Position numbers and translations under genes: made by a program. A DNA stretch of 64,000 bases from positions 2,415,631 through 2,479,630 of the forward strand of contig NC_061067.1 of assembly GCF_021917145.1 (NCBI RefSeq). The letters are read 5' to 3'. Of this stretch, positions 60,973 through 64,000 are shown in pieces (position 1 is the stretch's first letter; every line of letters starts with the position of its first letter). Source of the DNA: Hypomesus transpacificus (Eukaryota > Chordata > Actinopteri > Osmeriformes > Osmeridae). The notes under the pieces were generated by a model. That model saw only the letters and a program-made list of their open reading frames with translations. It ran no database searches and was not told where the DNA came from.

Positions 60973-62062
60973 CTTTAGAAAGGAGCGGTAGGTGTGAAAA
61001 GACAGCGTCACTAGGGCGACATTCTAGGTCAATTTGTGTTTAGCTGTTGTACCTTCTACGGTCAGTTTGATGAAGTGCTCGAGTGTTCCTTTGGTAATGC
61101 TGGTGTAGCACTTGTAGCGTCCCTGGTCCTGAACCTTTACCTCTGTCAGCTGGAGGGAAGCGTTGCCATGAGACAACTGCTCATCAAACAGGGACGTTCT
61201 GTTTTTAAACCACGGGTCTTGGAGGTTGAGCTGGTTGCTATCGCTGTAGTATGAGTGAGCAGTTTGAGTTGGATCTCCACCTGGACCGAACATCCAGTGG
61301 AGAACCAAGTCCTCGCCTGCTTGGAAGGAGCAGGGAAGAACACAGGTCTCGGAGAACTCACACACCACAGGGACGTCTGAAACACATTTACAGGAAATAC
61401 ACCAGTCTTTCAACATACTGTGTGTGTGTCTGGTATTTATGCATTTACAACTTGTGCTTTTCTTATTGTCAAGCTACTTAGAATGTGGAATGACGCTTTT
61501 CAGGTTGTCAGGTTTCGGTTCTTCCAAGTTTGAAAGTAATACTAAAGACTTATAAAAAAACGTTTCCAGAATAAAGACCTAATATTCAAAGGGAGCATTG
61601 GAATATTCATTATTTCATGACTTTGCCTCGGTTAGCACAGTAAAATGGACCTTGTACTTCTAAACTGATTAGATATTAACCTAAAAGTAACCTTCAGAAG
61701 TCCACGTTAACTCTAGAAATTCCCTTCTCGTTTAGTTTCACTTTGACAACTGATTCTTTACATAATTCTTTATATTTTTACATTATTTACAAGTTTACGT
61801 TTCCGTACATCAAATTATTGACCATTAAAAATATATATATTTAAAATAAAACTAATTTCTACAAAATTGAAGTTACTCAGCTTTAGAGTACTTTGTGATA
61901 GTAGGCTTTTTTTTGATGATGCTTAACAGATCTGAAAAAATATTGACAGTTGAAAGACTAACCTGCTCCCTTGACCGTCTGGCTTATTATCACCATGGAC
62001 ACCATACTGTAGATCACGACCACCATGATCGATGCCATATTCCAAGCCATTGTAGTCTTCAT
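59188..62062 (-). CDS. HHLA2-like B7-family immunoglobulin receptor ligand, copy 1
   Basis: Seven exons on the - strand keep phase: 61963-62062 (signal peptide), 61053-61376 (Ig V), 60618-60878 (Ig C), 60207-60515 (second V-like Ig), 59944-60045 (transmembrane), 59603-59632 and 59188-59465 (cytoplasmic tail), about 467 residues. The first V domain has CEFSETCVLPCSFQAGEDLV, FKNRTSLFDEQLSHGNASLQ and QGRYKCYTS, very like HHLA2 (NRTSLF, NGNASL, YTCY). V-C-V order also fits HHLA2 (B7-H7), a T- and NK-cell co-regulatory ligand. The transmembrane segment is VIAGLVIAGVLATALIIWCC. The last acceptor could instead be at about 59482, adding five or six residues. The tail has one tyrosine (EEYVMAEL) but no clear ITIM. 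CIP2A adjacency matches human 3q13. It could be annotated as butyrophilin-like or CD276-like by default pipelines. Confidence 0.82.
59739..59943 (-). mobile_element. tRNA-derived SINE with 9-bp target duplication at a splice donor
   Basis: The SINE body is 59748-59934, in the same orientation as the host gene. It is flanked by exact direct repeats CAGCCTTAC at 59739-59747 and 59935-59943. On the coding strand the right-hand copy reads GTAAGGCTG, which is the 5' splice site of the transmembrane exon, so the SINE begins nine bases into the intron. The tandem paralogue has no SINE at this position (63830-63885). Confidence 0.92.
60900..60970. repeat. (CA)n microsatellite in HHLA2-like intron 2
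   Basis: A pure CA run of about 70 bp. On the coding strand it is (TG)n ending about 22 bp before the exon 3 acceptor. Confidence 0.95.
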
Positions 62063-63232
62063 TTACGATGTCACTCCTTGTTATGCACTCTCACAAAGTT
62101 GCACCCATACACTGTAATCTGAACAAACCAGATAGGTTGGTAACAAGTATGTTCGGCATGTCGATTGACAGCAAATGACTCAAGATATGGGCAGAGGTTT
62201 TCTGATAGAAACCACTCGATTGATTTTCCAGTGGTGTTAAAAGTCCTTCTGATTAATCTGTCTCATTGCAGTTTTCTAGTGACGGCAAGATATTTAACTG
62301 GAAGAACCCAAGTTGTACAGGTAACCTATTACATGGTCAAACTACTTATGTTGTTAAACATTAATTAACTTTATTGGAATGAGTTTCAGTTTCCATTGGT
62401 GTCAGAGCATGATGGCAGGAGGACCCAAACACAGGGAGAGGCAGGCTGGATACCAAAAACCTAAACATTTATTTTACAAATCTGGGAACAAGCAGCTACT
62501 CACATGAAACTCGACAACAAAGACACAAAGATTGTCATGGGGAGCAGAGATATTCAGGGCAGTGTAATCACACATGCACAACAGCTGGGCGATTGGAACG
62601 AGACAGAGGTGAGGTGGTGCAGGGAGCCAGGAGAGAGAGACAAGACCAGGACTGGACACACCCAGGAAGATGGACAGAAAACACCAGGGCAGGTTAACTC
62701 TGTTAACTCCGGGGAACAGGATTTTAGTTTCAGGATTAAGTGCTGTGTATGCTGCTTAGAGGACCACAAGTAAATGTAAACATAAAGATATGGGAAAGTT
62801 ACTTTCACACCAGCTCCTCACTCAAGCTTGCAATGCACAGGGTTTAGCTATCTGTCGTCGAGACACACAAGTCAGGGACAGAACAGCTGATGTATCTGTA
62901 GTCATGGTCTGATACAGAATGTATCGGTCAGACATTACTCAAGGACAAACTGTAACTCACCTCTGGTCATTTCCCAAACTCTCCACGTAAAAAATGTAAT
63001 CCACCACAGAAACTCCGGCAGTCGTCGGAGCAAAAACTCACAACATTAGAGCTCAAGGTCTATTTTTATTGGTGAATCATGTGGCTGTCATGAGGCAAGA
63101 TTAGGCACAGAGGGCCTCCCATGATTTCACAAACACATACCAGAGGTTTTATCCACCAATAACACAACTTTATTAGGAATCTTCATGGGTCTGCCCCATC
63201 GTGTATTTAATATTTGCCCAGACAGGTCAGAG
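62063..63232. other. Region between the two HHLA2-like genes
   Basis: It should contain the promoter of copy 1 and the 3' UTR of copy 2. No coding exon is recognised. The stretch 62398-62720, starting GTCAGAGCATGATGGCAGGA, has the look of a dispersed repeat (a primer-like phrase GACCCAAACACAGGGAGAGG), but I could not assign it to a family. Confidence 0.45.
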
Positions 63233-63993
63233 TTAGCTGTGTCTGTTGCTTTCGTCTGCTGTCAAGACACTGTCCTCGCCTGGTTCAGCATTGACTGGGT
63301 CTCCTGTTAAATCAGGGGGGGAGAAGACAAGGTTATTGTCATGATACGAGAAGAATGCCAACAAGTTCAATCAACAAGTTCCAACAATTGTAAACATGAC
63401 AGCCTGTCATGTTTACGATGCCAACAAGTTCAATCTGCTATTTTCTCACACTCCACTTTCACACACTCCTCTTGCTCCCTCCAGTGTTCGTTGTGAGTAC
63501 TTGACGTTATCAAATCACATCTTAAGACCCACTTATACTTCAAACCCAGCATGTGATACTGTGTAAGGCAAGCACAGCAATGTCATCCTATCATGTATAT
63601 ATCTGCATCTATGTCCATGTGATAAATGTTCATTATTTTAGTGTGTGGTTTTGCCTGGTTGGCTGCTAACCAGTTGTTTTTGAATGTGCTTGAGGAATAC
63701 ATGTCTTGACTTGGTCGTGGTGACGTGAGCCTGTGTTTACCTCTGACAGGATGCATCTCAGAGGCCTCCTCCACCATCTTGCTGGGTTTAGGCTGGTCAC
63801 CTGGCCAGGGGGGCAGAGCTGTCAGTGGATGAAGTGAAAGATAAAACGCCCCCCTGCTGCCCCTCTCTGAACCTTACAGTCTTACCTTTGATCTTCAGAT
63901 ATCCCAGAATGCCCACAAGAGCAAGGGCCAGCAATGCGATCACCAGACCTACGATCCACCAATTGGATTCCCCAGCCAGATACTTTGTCTCTC
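63233..63993 (-). CDS. HHLA2-like gene, copy 2, 3' part only (continues beyond the window)
   Basis: Three 3' exons on the - strand are inside the window: 63886-63993 (transmembrane: ESNWWIVGLVIALLALALVG), 63741-63800 and 63233-63303, ending in RHS-stop. Splice phases (1,1,1) match copy 1. The transmembrane exon starts GGAGAGA and keeps NW-x-IVG as in copy 1. The intron after it shares the phrase GTCAGTGGATGAAG and GATAAAAC-CCCCCTGCTGCCCC with copy 1, so the pair is a tandem duplication. The cytoplasmic tail is short and differs from copy 1. The immunoglobulin exons lie to the right of the window. Confidence 0.78.
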
Positions 63994-64000
63994 CTGCACG

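Overview
The window is nuclear DNA of a teleost fish. It has vertebrate genes with many short introns, abundant (CA)n/(TG)n and (CT)n/(GA)n microsatellites, tRNA-derived SINEs, hAT-type MITEs and IS630/Tc1-like relics. The species cannot be read from the sequence. Exon models were built by hand from splice sites, phase continuity and remembered family sequences. No search was run.

Left block (about 3.8-29.8 kb, all on +): eif1ax (translation factor eIF1A), map7d2 (microtubule/kinesin-1 cofactor) and bclaf3 (BCLAF1/THRAP3 family). This is the gene order of human Xp22.12 (EIF1AX-MAP7D2-BCLAF3). Upstream lie a SINE tail, a possible orphan promoter and a frame-disrupted THAP zinc-finger relic.

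Middle block (31.4-45 kb): liph (phosphatidic-acid phospholipase A1) and a stomatin-family gene, both on -, then an SH2D1B/EAT-2-like signalling adaptor on +. The stomatin gene carries a 2-bp slip in one exon. A cluster of IS630/Tc1-like transposon remnants starts in the last intron of the adaptor and continues downstream.

Right block (45.4-64 kb): cip2a (PP2A inhibitor, 21 coding exons) and chrnd (muscle acetylcholine receptor delta) on +. They converge on two tandem HHLA2-like B7-family immune genes on -, the second cut by the window end. CIP2A and HHLA2 are also neighbours on human 3q13.13; CHRND joining them looks fish-specific.

The points most worth a second look are: an apparent U12-type AT-AC intron in cip2a with a duplicated decoy acceptor; a roughly 1-kb minisatellite in cip2a in which every unit repeats the real 5' splice site of exon 6; complementary CA and TG tracts at opposite ends of several introns; a SINE whose target-site duplication copied the 5' splice site of the HHLA2-like gene, with an empty site in the paralogue; and a higher-order 27-bp coding repeat in bclaf3.
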